Shown in pieces: positions 25,106-36,700 of a stretch of 64,000 nucleotides of DNA; within the stretch, counting starts at the first letter, position 1; each line of letters begins with the position of its first letter. The translations under genes and the position numbers were made by a program. The notes beneath the pieces were generated by a model. That model saw nothing but the letters and a program-made list of their open reading frames with translations. It was not told the DNA's origin and did no database searches. This DNA comes from Sweltsa coloradensis (Eukaryota > Arthropoda > Insecta > Plecoptera > Chloroperlidae): NCBI GenBank assembly GCA_024449915.1, contig JAMZAV010000104.1:558001-622000 (forward strand). The letters are read 5' to 3'.

Positions 25106-25715
25106 TTGGATGAGCGTAGCGAGCGAAGCGAGTGAAGCGAAGACTTCAATTTCACTGACCCCCAAAAAATTTAGCTCCAATGTTTTTTTGTTTTTTTTTG
25201 TTTGTTTTTTTGTCTGTTTGTTCGCTCTCTACCGGGAAAACGGCATATGCGATCTTGATGAAAATTTGACAGGACCTTTGAAATCTCTGAACTTAGACTT
25301 GCCACGTTTTTGGGTACAATCGAAGAAATATTTCTCATGAATATCGTACTTTTACGATTTTTTTCGATTTTTTGTGAGATATTTTCGTGCTATTTGGGAC
25401 AATTCTGACCAAACGGGTGGGGCTACAACGTTCATATTATACATGGACATTAAGGTTATGGTGATGTAGTACATTTTGAAAGAAAAAGTTGAAAAAGTTG
25501 GCTAGAATCTACAGAAATAAAGCTTTTAATATAAGTTTTTTGATTTTTTGTGCGATATTTTCGTGCCATTTGGGCCAATTCTGACCAAACGGGTAGGGCT
25601 ACAATGTTCATATTATACATGGACATTAAGGTTATGGTGATGTAGTACCTTTTGAAGGAAAAAGTTGAAAAAGTTAGCCAGAATCCATAGAAATAAAGCT
25701 TTTAATATAAGTTTT
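25106..25715 (+). mobile_element. Helitron-like element, copy C (no 3' end)
   Basis: It begins TTGGATGAGCGTAGCG inside a unit of the 465-bp array, which fixes the left end of this family. The body has a T-run, TCGCTCTCTACCGGG and two roughly 150-bp GGGTGGGGCTACAA units. It lacks the GCTCATCCA...CCTAGT terminus and passes straight into copy D, as expected if a new copy replaced or was joined to its 3' end. Confidence 0.6.
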
Positions 25716-27075
25716 TTGGATGAGCGAAGCGAAGACTTCAATTTCACCGACCCCCCAAAAAATTTAGCTCGGGTGTTTTTTTTTTTTTTTTTTTTTTTTT
25801 TTCGTTTTTCTGTCTGTTCGCTCTCTACCGGGCAAACGGCATATGCGATCTTGATGAAAATTTGACACGACCTTCGTTTTCTCTGAACTTAGACTTGCCA
25901 CGTTTTTGGGTACAATCGAAGAAATATTTCTCATGAATATCGTACTTTTACGATTTTTTTCGATTTTTAGTGCGATATTTTCGTGCCATTTGGGCCAATT
26001 CTGATCAAACGGGTGGGGCTACAACGTTCATATTTCACATGGACATTAAGGTAATGGTGATGTATTGCTTTCTGAAAGAAAAAGTTGAAAAAGTTAGCCA
26101 GAATCTAGAGAAATAAAGCTTTTAATATACGTTTTTTCACTTTTTGTGCGATTTTTCGTGCCATTTGGGCCAATTCTGACCAAACGGGTGGGGCTACAAC
26201 GTTCATATTATACATGGACATTAAGGTTATGGTTATGTAGTACCTTTTGAAAGAAAAAGAGGAAAAATTTAGCCAGAATCCATAGAAATAAAGCTTTTAA
26301 TACAAGTTTTTTACGGTAAATAATACCAATTGACAAGAAACAAAAGAAACTTGACAACAATCACCTACAATGCGTAGGCTACAAAACAAAGCACATGAAA
26401 AAGTAAAGATATCCCACGCAAACTAAAAACTTTCAAAAGCTCATCCATAAACGCGGCGGGACTTTAGCGTTTTCCTAGTATAATTGGATGAGCGAAGCGA
26501 AGACTTCAATTTCACCGACCCCCCAAAAAATTTAGCTCGGGTGTTTTTTTGTTTTTTTGTTTGTTTTTCCGTCTGTTTGTTCGCTCTCTACCGGGCAAAC
26601 GGCATATCCGATCTTGATGAAAATTTGAGGGGACCTTCGAAATCTCTGAACTTAGACTTGCTACGTTTTTGGGTTCAATCGAAGAAATATTTCTCATAAA
26701 TATAGTACTTTTACGATTTTTTTCGATTTTTAGTGCGATATTTTCGTGACATTTGGCCGATTCTGACCAAACGGGTGGGGCTACAACGTTCATATTTCAC
26801 ATGGACATTAAGGTAATGGTGATGTATTGCTTTCTGAAAGAAAAAGTTGAAAAAGTTAGCTAGAATATATAGAAATAAAGCTTTTAATATAAGTTTTTTG
26901 ATTTTTTGTACGATATTTTCTTGCCATTTGGGCCAATTCTGACCAAACGGGTGGGGCTACAACGTTCATATTATACATGGACATTAAGGTTATGGTGATG
27001 TAGTACCTTTTGAAAGAAAAAGTTGAAAAAGCTAGTCAGAATTCATAGAAATAAAGCTTTTAATATAAGTTTTTT
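25380..27075 (+). repeat. 150-bp internal units of copies C-E
   Basis: Six units share ATTTGGGCCAATTCTGACC, GGGTGGGGCTACAACGTTCA, ACATGGACATTAAGGTTATG and AGAAATAAAGCTTTTAATAT. They come in pairs, two per element (about 25380 and 25535; 25970 and 26140; 26735 and 26905). Confidence 0.9.
25716..26479 (+). mobile_element. Helitron-like element, copy D (complete)
   Basis: TTGGATGAGCGAAGCG at the left, AGCTCATCC, AAACGCGGCGGGACTTTAGC and CCTAGT at the right. Two internal GGGTGGGGCTACAA units precede a unique 3' part (CAAGAAACAAAAGAAACTTG). No frame long enough for Rep or helicase. Confidence 0.65.
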
Positions 27076-27242
27076 ACGGTAAATAATACCAATTAACAAG
27101 AAACAAAAGAAACTTGACAACAATCACCTACAATGCGTAGGCAGCAAAACAAAGCACTTGCAAAAGTAAAGATATCCCACGCAAACTAAAAACTTTAAAA
27201 AGCTCATCCATCAACGCGGCGGGACTTTAGCGTTTTCCTAGT
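26484..27242 (+). mobile_element. Helitron-like element, copy E (complete)
   Basis: It begins 4 bp after the end of copy D and has the same structure, ending AACGCGGCGGGACTTTAGCG then TTTTCCTAGT. It is close in sequence to copy D, including the 3' unique part. Three elements thus lie head to tail, a pattern reported for rolling-circle transposons. Confidence 0.65.
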
Positions 27243-29498
27243 TATATACATCGTGAAAATTCCACAACAGTCGTTTGTCCGGTAGAGAGCAAACGAAACA
27301 TAAACACACATACTATTATACAAAATATAAACATAACACGAGCTATTTTCTCAAGATTGTAATATTGGAGTCTTCATAACGCAATTCCAATCATAATATT
27401 ATTTTATTATTACTCGATGAACGTAACTAGGGAAAGAAACACATTAATAATTGTTGCAAAATACAGCTGCTGTTTGAAATGGATTTGCATTCGAATCGAA
27501 ACATAGCCAATTTCCATATTGAATTGCTTGATGATGGCTTGTTGGCCGCTCGATTTAATTACATTTGTATATCCGATATTGGAATCAAGATTGCACTTTA
27601 TGGAAATCAATCCAAAAATCCAAAAATAAAAAAAAACACACATTTTCTACATCTGCGTCATCGTAGAAGCGTAAATGATGGATAAGGAGAGGAACAAATG
27701 ACGAAATAATTAAGCAATATGACAATATTTTGACTTATGTGACTGATTGAAGGAAGGTCATCAATAAAATCGTAACATATGCAATTACTAATAAACTTAA
27801 AAAATTTAAATTTAAAAATCATATCATGGCCAAGGTTGAAAACGGAAAAATGGAAATAACACAATTTTGACAGCAACAAGGCAAGTTATCTCAAGAATGT
27901 GTGTTGGACGTCAGTGCGACGGTGCGACTGTGTGATTCACTTATTGGTGCGACCCAAAGTATTACATTACAACGCGGGAAACGGTTATCTGTGTTGGCCT
28001 CGCACAACACTCATTCAAGGTCAAATGCAAGTGCGTGTATTGAGTTCGACTCCCGCTACCGAAAAACACCACTCCGACGTCGTCATTGTAATAATATTCG
28101 GAGTTCGGACATAAGTTGAATAATTAGAATGAAAATGTCAATATCCTCATTCACCTTCCGTCAAAAAGTTCACATACTTGGTGATCCTGAGAAGGAAGGA
28201 AAACTGAACACTACACTTAGTGACCTCGAATTTTTGGTATGAGAGGGTTTTTCATGTATGCATGTATTGGGTTTCTTCGGGCTTATAACAATACTATGAA
28301 TATTATAATAATCAATAGATAATACGCACTATAGACATGCACGATTATAAGATGCCATGTTATTGTTAATAAAAAAATACTTCGAATTTCGTTTACATAA
28401 TATCACACTCCCATTAATCGAGATAAATTACAAATTTAAAACCTGAAATTAAGTTAACAAGATAACTATAACTGTCTTGATCGAGACCATATCATTGAAT
28501 GCTATTACGTCTCACAAATGTATCTCAAGTGAGTGGCTCGTTATCTACTGGAGAATAGATGGTTGTTGATGTTTGCGAGAGTGATACGCGGAGTGTGAGG
28601 GGAACTGGTTGCTTGACGATAAACACATGTCTTCATTTATTTATTCTCAATATTCTTGTTAGCGTCAAAGGCGCCAAGGATTTCCCCACATATTTTATTT
28701 TCACCTTCACCACCACCACCACCACTCGTCGTCAACATAGTCTCCCACCGAACGGGATAATAAAACAACAAAATTTATAATGCCAAAGCAAGCGCTAGGT
28801 GAAGAAAAAAATCAATATTTTCTAATCAGTTAATGAACTCAGTTAATATACCAAACATATCCAGTTCGTACACCGTCTTATGAGGTAGATGTTTGTGGTT
28901 CTAAATAGATGATCCAATGCAACTCAAGACGATGAGTGGATATGGTGGAATGGAGAGTAGATCTACGTTAGATTATTACTTATAATGTCATCGAACCCGC
29001 GTCCCTTTGGTGCCATATATGCTTATCATACCTGCGCACTATGTGTGAACCACCATGAATGGCATCTTATATTATAAATGAAATAAAATGCATGCTGGAT
29101 AAATAAAATTACTTCCTTAATGATCAAGGCTGTCCGCGGCTGCGACACAGATCCGAAGCGCACGACTCCTATAAATAATACCGGTAATTAGATCGAATCC
29201 TAGGTAAGATATGGAAATTTGAATTGTTATGAATCTTGATAAATCATGATCATGTCCAATACATTCAAAGAGACAGTAAGCATCAAGATCAACTCCAAAA
29301 GTACCAAGAAATCATAATAATATAATAGTATTAAATTACTCGTTTAATCCTTTACAATATGACACTGAGTGTACAATAATGGCCACTCGGCATGGGATTG
29401 TTTAAACCACGCCCTAGACCCGACTTGAAACATAAAACTGCAGAGAGCGCCACCGGTCGGAGGCGGAATCACATTTTTCAACCGCTTGCAGACCTTCC
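27243..29498. other. Gene-free stretch, 27.2-29.5 kb
   Basis: AT-rich; a short CAC microsatellite near 28707-28725. A minus-strand GCGGGTTCGATGAC at about 28990-29005 resembles a tRNA box B. No exon recognised. Confidence 0.45.
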
Positions 29499-29802
29499 GT
29501 GCTCCCATGATAACATCGAAATGGCTGGACCGAAAATTATGCGATTTGGGAGAAGTTAGATAATTGCATAATGTTTGCAACGTATTGATCAGAATGTACT
29601 TTTGTTCCCCCATTTTTCACCAAAAAAATCAAGAAGTACGTCAAATTTTTCAATTTTCACGTATTTTCTTGATTTTTTTGGCAGAAATCGGGTGAAAAAA
29701 AGTACATTCTGATAAATACGTTGCAAACATTATTCAATTATCTAACTTCTCCCAAAATTGCATAATTTTCGTCCAGCCATTTCGATGTTATCACGGGAGC
29801 AC
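29499..29802. repeat. Foldback with about 140-bp imperfect arms
   Basis: GTGCTCCCATGATAACATCG at the left pairs with CGATGTTATCACGGGAGCAC at the right. Inner blocks such as AGAAGTTAGATAATTG/CAATTATCTAACTTCT and AATCAAGAA/TTCTTGATT also pair, with a centre near 29655. It is the same foldback that forms part of the 465-bp array at 24.1-25.1 kb, and this may be its free-standing form. Confidence 0.85.
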
Positions 29803-29916
29803 GAAACCATTACATTTTTGTCAAATTTTAGCTTGAAAGAGACACCTTAATGTGGCGTCTCCTTAAAATTAGCTGCTTTATGTGTCTGTGCTGTTTTAAT
29901 TTACGACGACGTCGCC

Positions 29917-29917
29917 G

Positions 29918-29981
<64 letters not shown>
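29917..29981. repeat. GTT trinucleotide microsatellite
   Basis: About 21 uninterrupted GTT units, followed by GTC/TTC variants. The leucine-rich open frame across it is an artefact of the repeat. Confidence 0.97.
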
Positions 29982-29999
29982 CGTCTTCGTCGTCTTTGT

Positions 30000-32900
30000 T
30001 TCTGATCTCCATGTTACCTACCATAGTTTATTGCCCGATCACCGCTCATATCGTGTTGGCCACCTCTTGCCTTTTCTTTCAACTATACTTTTTCAGTGTG
30101 TTAAATTATGACATTACAAAAATACATTTGTGTCCTTCATAGTTGATACATTACGACATACGCGAATATAGCTATAAAAAGAATACATGCCACTGCTACC
30201 GTGTGTATTTATTTTGACGTGGCATGGCATCTATGCCTACTTTCATTACACGTTTGTTGTCACAAGTGTTGTTTATCCACGTGAATTCAGTGGGGTGATG
30301 TATTTTTATTAGCTTGTTTGTTTTATGCTCGATAACATTCATCCACATGTTTGGTCGATTGCTCTCTATCTCTCGCAGGCTCTATTGACACATGCGCAAT
30401 TATCGTGGACATGTATATTTAACTTTCAGCACATTAAAGAGCAATACAAATAGTGGTATCCTTCTGTATGAATAAAAAATAGTTTGTTTGTTCAACTGTC
30501 GGCTGTAACCTAGTATGCAATAATCACACACTTATTTTATTTAACGGACATGTGTTAAATTATTAAACAGTGGTAGGGTTGTAGAACATTAATGCTTAGT
30601 AGAGGTATAAAGGTGAAATATGTAGTCGTTCATTGTACTTATCTATTTACATGACAAAATTACACGTGGGGCATATAGACAACACTCGGCAATCTTCCAG
30701 ATGGTTGGATTTTCACATGAGTTCGGTGAGATTAATCAACGTTTTGGTTGAATTGTCATCGTGCAAACGGTGTGGGATTACTATCATGATTTCGCACTTC
30801 TTAGTTATTTATAGTACAACTTGGTTGGGTACTAGTTAGAAAACGAGGCCAAATGCAGCTTAATGTGTGAGTATGGGCCTATATTGGTAGTATTTTTTTA
30901 ATTTAATATTTGCGCAAGGTGTTTAGATTCGACCATTTCATTGTAGCTGTGAGTCTGCAGTTAGGCATAACTTGGAATCATTTTAGCGTATTTTCGCAAT
31001 AGCTACGTGGAAAGTCGCTGCCACCATTTTAAGCCACGCCATTTGATTGGTCAGTCAGCTTAGCGGGTGGTTTATGTTCGATTTCTTCAGTTGCTGCGTG
31101 AAACAAGCGTCACGATCAGAAAATAAAATAACTTACTCCTCAAACAAACTCGACTGTTCTGTCGTGAAAGCTTTCGAGTATCGAGAAGCGTCGAACTGTG
31201 TTACAACATTCATTAGTGATGGTTATTAATTAGATTGTAGCTCTCGTCGCAACAAAGGACTCTACTCCGAAACTCTTAATGAGCTAGGCAGTACTCATTA
31301 GCAAACTTTGATTGACGTTGTTCTGTGCGCTTTAGTAGTGAGCGATCCCTTTGTTGAGGGAACGCAGTGGCGTACCGACCAGATGACGCTTTTCTGTCAG
31401 GGGTGCCGTACTCGGTCAGGGGGGGGGAGTTCTCGTACATGATTAGGTCTTAATTTTTTAAATTAATTTAATTTGTTTATTTTAGAAATGGTCCATGGGA
31501 AATTGCCTGTCTCTAAATAGGTATTTTAGACTTAGGATAGTTTATTTGAATGGAATATCTTCAAGAGTGGCTGAAAGTGTGTTGCTATGAATTTATTGGA
31601 GTCACAGCTGATTTGTATACCAAATGACACTGTTATTTCAGGTAGATATACGAAACTAGCACAATAAAAATAAAGTTGGCATTGTTGAAGTATTGAATTC
31701 AAAAATAAGTTATCCCTGTGCTATCATACGTTATACCGATTAATATAATGAAACATGTAGTTCGTTGGTCTTGGTTATTCCTGTAGTAACGCTTTAGATT
31801 TGGAAGCCAAAAGTTTTATGCATACAACGCTAACTAGGCGAGGCTGCACACAGCGTACTACGTCCCCTCGAGGCATACGCTAATCCCAGCTAGTAATTGC
31901 AGCGTGTACTTGTTTCCTGCGCTGAACAATAGAGGTCTGGCGACAACACAGAGATGTTGTCGGGACAAGGGAGGTGTCGTCGCGGCATGTGTGTGGGTGT
32001 CACGGTTCTTCGTCTACCCTCGGGGCGTTTGTAGACGAAAAGCCTACTTGGGTAACTAGTTTCCGGTACTAGCTTATTTTAGCTTCGTTTTTCGATTACA
32101 GACAGAGTTTATTCCCCCTGCAACGTAATACAATTCTGGCAAACCATACAAAAATGCATCTAATTATGGAATAAATAAATGAACATTTTTATTCATTTGC
32201 TCAGTTCGCCATTATTTTCAAGAAATGTCATGCGCTTATTTTTGTTTTGCCAACGAAACAAATTGAAAACGTCAAAATAGTCAGGTTTTCTAGGTGATGT
32301 TAGTATAATCGTATTCACAAAATGATTTCTTTTATTTCTTGCTTCTTCAACATAATTACACATTTTGTGTTCGAGTTATATGACAGTAAAGATAGGCCAC
32401 GAAAACTCAAGGCTTACGCTGGATTCGTACCTCCTCGGCCGGATAAATTAGCGACCTGAAAGTTAGAACAAGATAATTGAGTATTTGATTGTTAATATAA
32501 TTTGTTTCCGAACTTAGACTCGGGACACGTTGACGGACATGTATAATTTGCCCACTATGAATTGTGGTTATTTCAACCCGGCACCTCCACCAAAACTTAC
32601 AGTTTCTCAAGCAACCCATATTTTAATCATTTTTGAGTAATCCTAGCATGTCCAATCAAGTAATTGAATGGTTATTTTACCAGGCATTTGGGTTAACTTA
32701 TACCCGGCGCCTCCACCAAAATTCTAGAAATTTTCAAGCTAGAATTTTTTTAATAAGGTTAACATCTAGTGGTGTGACATTTTGTTGTCTTCGTTACTAT
32801 TAAAAGGTTCTATTATTCGACTGAGAACGGTAGGTGTAGATGAGGGAAACATTTTTCAACCAGCTTACCTACAAGTAATATCATTGTCCAATTTCGCTCT

Positions 32901-35600
32901 ACGACAGAAAGGCTTGGCATCCCCTCCCTTCTTTTAAAGGGAATGTTTCGCCTTTTTGTGCAGATCGGCGCTTTCTAGTTTAAAAAAATGGACGACATTA
33001 TTTTAATACGTATAATTTCTCTTTGCGTTAGGCTTAATTTAATACTTCTCTTTTATTATGGTCGTTAAACGTCCCCCTGGACGGGGGTAGCATGTTCTGT
33101 TGATTGCTCTGAGCTGCACTAGTGCTGTTACTTCACCGTGTACTTGCAATCATTCATTGTGTATGGAAGTATCTCCTCTCTCCAGGCAGCGCACGTTGCA
33201 GTGGCTTTATTGTTATAGCTCGGTTAATAGTTACTTTCTGAACCTCCGGTGTTTCGTGGTATAGTTACAATATATTATCGTGCGGTTTGAAAAATCGTAT
33301 GTTCATACTTTTGATTGTAAGTGTCTAAGTTGTAAGTTTTTTTTGAAGCATTCAATGTTCAAAAGAAGAAAGTTTAAGATAAACCTTATTGGTATACGTG
33401 ACATGGAAGTCAAAATCGTGAAATACTTTAATAAAAGTACGGTTGTTATAAAGGTTTGCGGGGTATACTCGTAAAATCGTACTCGGCGGGCATATGCACG
33501 CTAAGCGTTCTCTTCGAATTACATGGTAAACCCGGACAGTAACTTCCAACATTGGGTATTAGCCACAATCAGGTCATGCACTGCTGCTATACGGGCGAGC
33601 TGTCTAGACGCCCGCAACTGTTGCAAGGCGTCGGTTTGTGCCCAGTGGCGCCAACATAATCACCTAAACTGCGTGAGATATTCGTGCTTTGTATGCAGGC
33701 GTTGCTGTCAATAACTGGAACTGCCTAAACGGAGGATCACTTTGCGTTGTCGCAATTCTCGAATCTATCGAGTAAGTGCATACATTTTCTGGTATGGAGT
33801 AATTATCATTATGTACTGATTCTAATATAAATGACACATTAAAAAAAATGTATCTAATTTTATTTTTAAATTGAACACTATTTATCAGGTTTCTTCAGGA
33901 TGATACTGAGAACTTAAAGAGGAAATATTCCGATTAATAATACAAACAAATTGCTTTAGTTGAGAGCGCGGCCGACTGACACCACAATTGTTTACTATTT
34001 TGGGTAGTTGTCAAGAAGCGAAAACATAGGGGCGCGACAGTAACACTTTTCAAGAAATAATAAAAAACAAATAAATTGATTTTCATGTTTTTTGATTTCC
34101 TTAAAAAGTCTAAATTGACCAAATTTTTGAATTGATCCTCGCTTGATTAACATAAAATTGAAAATATACGACTGTAGGGCTGTCCATACATGCTTTAATG
34201 TCAACTATGTAAAAGTTTCAGATACGTCGGATTCTTACCGGGCGAGCGAATAGCTATGTGCCATCTACCAAATGTGTCCTATTCCCTCTTAATGAATAAA
34301 AAATGTGTTATCCATAATAGCATAAATGTTTGGATTTACTGAAGTTAAACAAAACATGCTTTATCCCGGATGTGTTTGTGAATCAAGCTGTGATGGAATT
34401 TCTGCCGTTGGTTTAATTTTCTCAATCCGCATTACATGGAAGTTGAGTTCTCTTATAGCTTTATTGAGCTATAAATAAAATCCCTGACAATACATTTTCC
34501 GGGTAAATCCCAAAGCCCGTTGAGAAATCAGCAAATTCCATTTCTTATTAAGGGGAGATTCTATCTTTAGCGTTGGCTTCTTCTTCGTAGATATGAGAAG
34601 AAAGGTTATTTCCTCACAATGCATTGTCGTTCTCACAATGGTTTCCACCCACACACATCGTACACGTGTTCCAGTTCAAGTGGAGCTCAGTAGCTGCATT
34701 GTTGTTGCGCTTGAGCAGGAGTTAACCAAGTTGCATTCACTTGCTCTTTAACAAACTTGATTATACTAAATCTGTTAGCGATGGTTCAAGCATCAATGTC
34801 GTCGGTACCGACAGGGTTGGCTTGGTACTCTTTAAAATCTGATGTGAGTGAGTGGGTAGTTTCTAAATACGAATTTTTATTATATGCTTATTTTATTTTT
34901 TTAAAATTTATATAATGCTGTATATTCCCCACATATTATAAACTCGTACAAAATAGTGTAACGATAAACAAAACATAATGCACATACACCAATGTGTTAA
35001 TTTTCTATATTGATGAAAGCTATTAGAAATGGCAGTAATGTTGGTAAAATGTTTGATAATGATACGTTAAATTAATAACAATGGTAAAAACGCGTTGGTT
35101 TATGATATAATACAGAAGCGATGGCCTCTATTCGACCATATCATCAACTACTGTCCTTGGTTGCCAAACCAATGTTGTTGAACGTTGAGAGTGAATTTAA
35201 ATCGCCTCGTCTGTCGGCAAACCTCCCCTGTAATATGCTTTGTGAGATGGTTTACTGTGGCGGGTAACATTAGTTCTACGCTGGACAGACCGCTAGAAGC
35301 CATTAACCGGCAAAGCGAATACTAACAGAGTTAGGATGAGTTGAGGCCAACAAGTTATGTTTGTAGGCTCCATGTGGAATATGATTTTGTCTTAGTTTCT
35401 GTATCACGGGTAGTGTGGGAATATTTGGCTTCGTAGCATAATACGATGTTCAAATCTCTTGTTAGTGGTTAGCTGTGGGTGCTATCTATATAGACGGTCC
35501 AGAGTTAAAATCTCGGTTTTGATTTTAAACTCTTCAGTTGTATTTAATTGTTATAGTTTACCGTCCTATCAGTGGACCAGTTGGCCAGTGTAGAAAAGTA
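30000..35600. other. Gene-free stretch, 30.0-35.6 kb
   Basis: No exon with family similarity found. Contains two direct copies of the GGTGGAGGTGCCGGG motif in minus orientation (32576-32595, 32702-32721) and a lone CAGTGGCGTACC end near 31367 followed by a G-run. Confidence 0.45.
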
Positions 35601-35655
35601 TAGAACTATTTTGTATTTTGGTGGAGGTGCCGGGTCAAGCAATAGTCTACACAAA

Positions 35656-36193
35656 TTAAGGCTATTGTAATCACCCTAGGGTCAAAAACTTAAAAAGTTC
35701 ATGAAAGTTGGATGAATGAAAGAGTACTTCCTTTAATAAAAATGTTTTTTGTTTGTGTTTGGGGCGGGACATAACCTCACTATTGGCCATTATATGTCGT
35801 TTTTGACAATAATGTAGCCTGCACATCTGGTGCAAAATTAAAATTTAAGAATCGGTTTTCTGGAACTAGTTAAACACCTTTAGCTTCCACCTAAGTATAA
35901 ATGGAAATAGATTTCTGAAATAACAGATGGTGTACGATTTTTGTTGACAGACGGTACAAAACTAAAAAACTCGTAATTGTATAGTTTGACAAAAAAAAGT
36001 GCAACAACCATTTTTCCTTATACTTAGGTGGAACCGAATCTTAAAATTTAATTTTGCACTAGATTCGCAGGCTACACTATTATCAAAATAAACGACATTT
36101 TTGACCGATAGTAAGGTTGCCCCCCCCCCCCGAAAAAAATTTGTTTTATGAAAGGTACTCATTCATTCAGCCAACACGAGACAATAGCCTTAA
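35656..36193. repeat. Large imperfect inverted repeat
   Basis: TTAAGGCTATTGT (35656-35668) pairs with ACAATAGCCTTAA (36181-36193). Inner pairs include GTAGCCTGC/GCAGGCTAC, AAAATTTAAGAATCGG-type blocks and TTCCACCTAAGTATA/TATACTTAGGTGGAA (35885-35899 and 36019-36033). Arms are unequal because of indels. The unit is bracketed by same-direction copies of TTTTGGTGGAGG(T/C)GCCGGGT at 35616 and 36230, suggesting one compound element of about 630 bp. Confidence 0.85.
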
Positions 36194-36399
36194 CACGATT
36201 CAAATTTGTTTTACTGGACAAACTGTTGGTTTTGGTGGAGGCGCCGGGTTCCAGTTCACACTTGAAATAGATTTTAAACCATTTTGTGGCATCACGTAAG
36301 AGGAGAATTGAGACATTCTAGCACACTAAAATTACATAATCACGTTTCCAGCTGAAAATCAGTAAGGAACTGAATGTTAGACATTGAATAGTTACTGTC

Positions 36400-36480
36400 A
36401 CCAGTCTTGTTTGCTTAGTGGTTAAGACGTTCGTCCGCAACGAGAGACCCGGATTCAATGTTCGGTCGGGGTGGGATATT
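36400..36480 (+). mobile_element. tRNA-derived SINE head
   Basis: TTGCTTAGTGGTTAAGACGTTCG is an excellent box A with D-arm. About 35 bp later GGATTCAATGTTCGGTCGGG is a decayed box B/T-arm, followed by GTGGGATATTT, a junction common in tRNA-SINEs. The acceptor stem is not intact. It is followed by the ATTT microsatellite, which may descend from the SINE tail. Confidence 0.55.
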
Positions 36481-36513
36481 TTTATTTAGTATGTAGTGAA
36501 ATAAGACATGTGC

Positions 36514-36543
36514 ATTTATTTATTTATTTATTTATTTATATAT

Positions 36544-36590
<47 letters not shown>

Positions 36591-36593
36591 TTT
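36514..36593. repeat. ATTT tetranucleotide microsatellite
   Basis: About 20 units of ATTT with one interruption (tata). It lies between two tRNA-like sequences on opposite strands. Confidence 0.97.
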
Positions 36594-36609
36594 GTGAAAT
36601 TTAATTATT

Positions 36610-36700
36610 TGGCACGTGTGTTCTGTGGTTGCGTGGGAATCGAACCCATGTAATCCCCCCTCTGTCGGTACCGAGGAGAGCGATGCTTACAGCGAGGTAA
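36610..36700 (-). mobile_element. tRNA-like sequence, minus strand
   Basis: On the minus strand TACCTCGCTGTAAGCATCGC is followed by ATGGGTTCGATTCCCACG, a perfect box B with a T-stem (GTGGG/CCCAC-like pairing). The anticodon region does not fold cleanly and the acceptor stem is missing, so it is a SINE head or tRNA pseudogene. Confidence 0.45.

Noticed and set aside
24085..27242. CRISPR-like regular array
   Set aside because: Repeat units are 150 or 465 bp with no short repeat/unique spacer alternation, and the window is eukaryotic.
29918..30142. 74-codon frame beginning with some 20 leucines
   Set aside because: It is a direct reading of the GTT microsatellite; the tail has no recognised domain.
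31367..31440. CAGTGGCGTACC plus G-run as a second complete hAT MITE
   Set aside because: No matching inverted end (CGCCACTG) was found downstream, so only a lone end can be supported.
36471..36653. Frame reading FIYLFIYLF repeats
   Set aside because: Produced entirely by the ATTT microsatellite.
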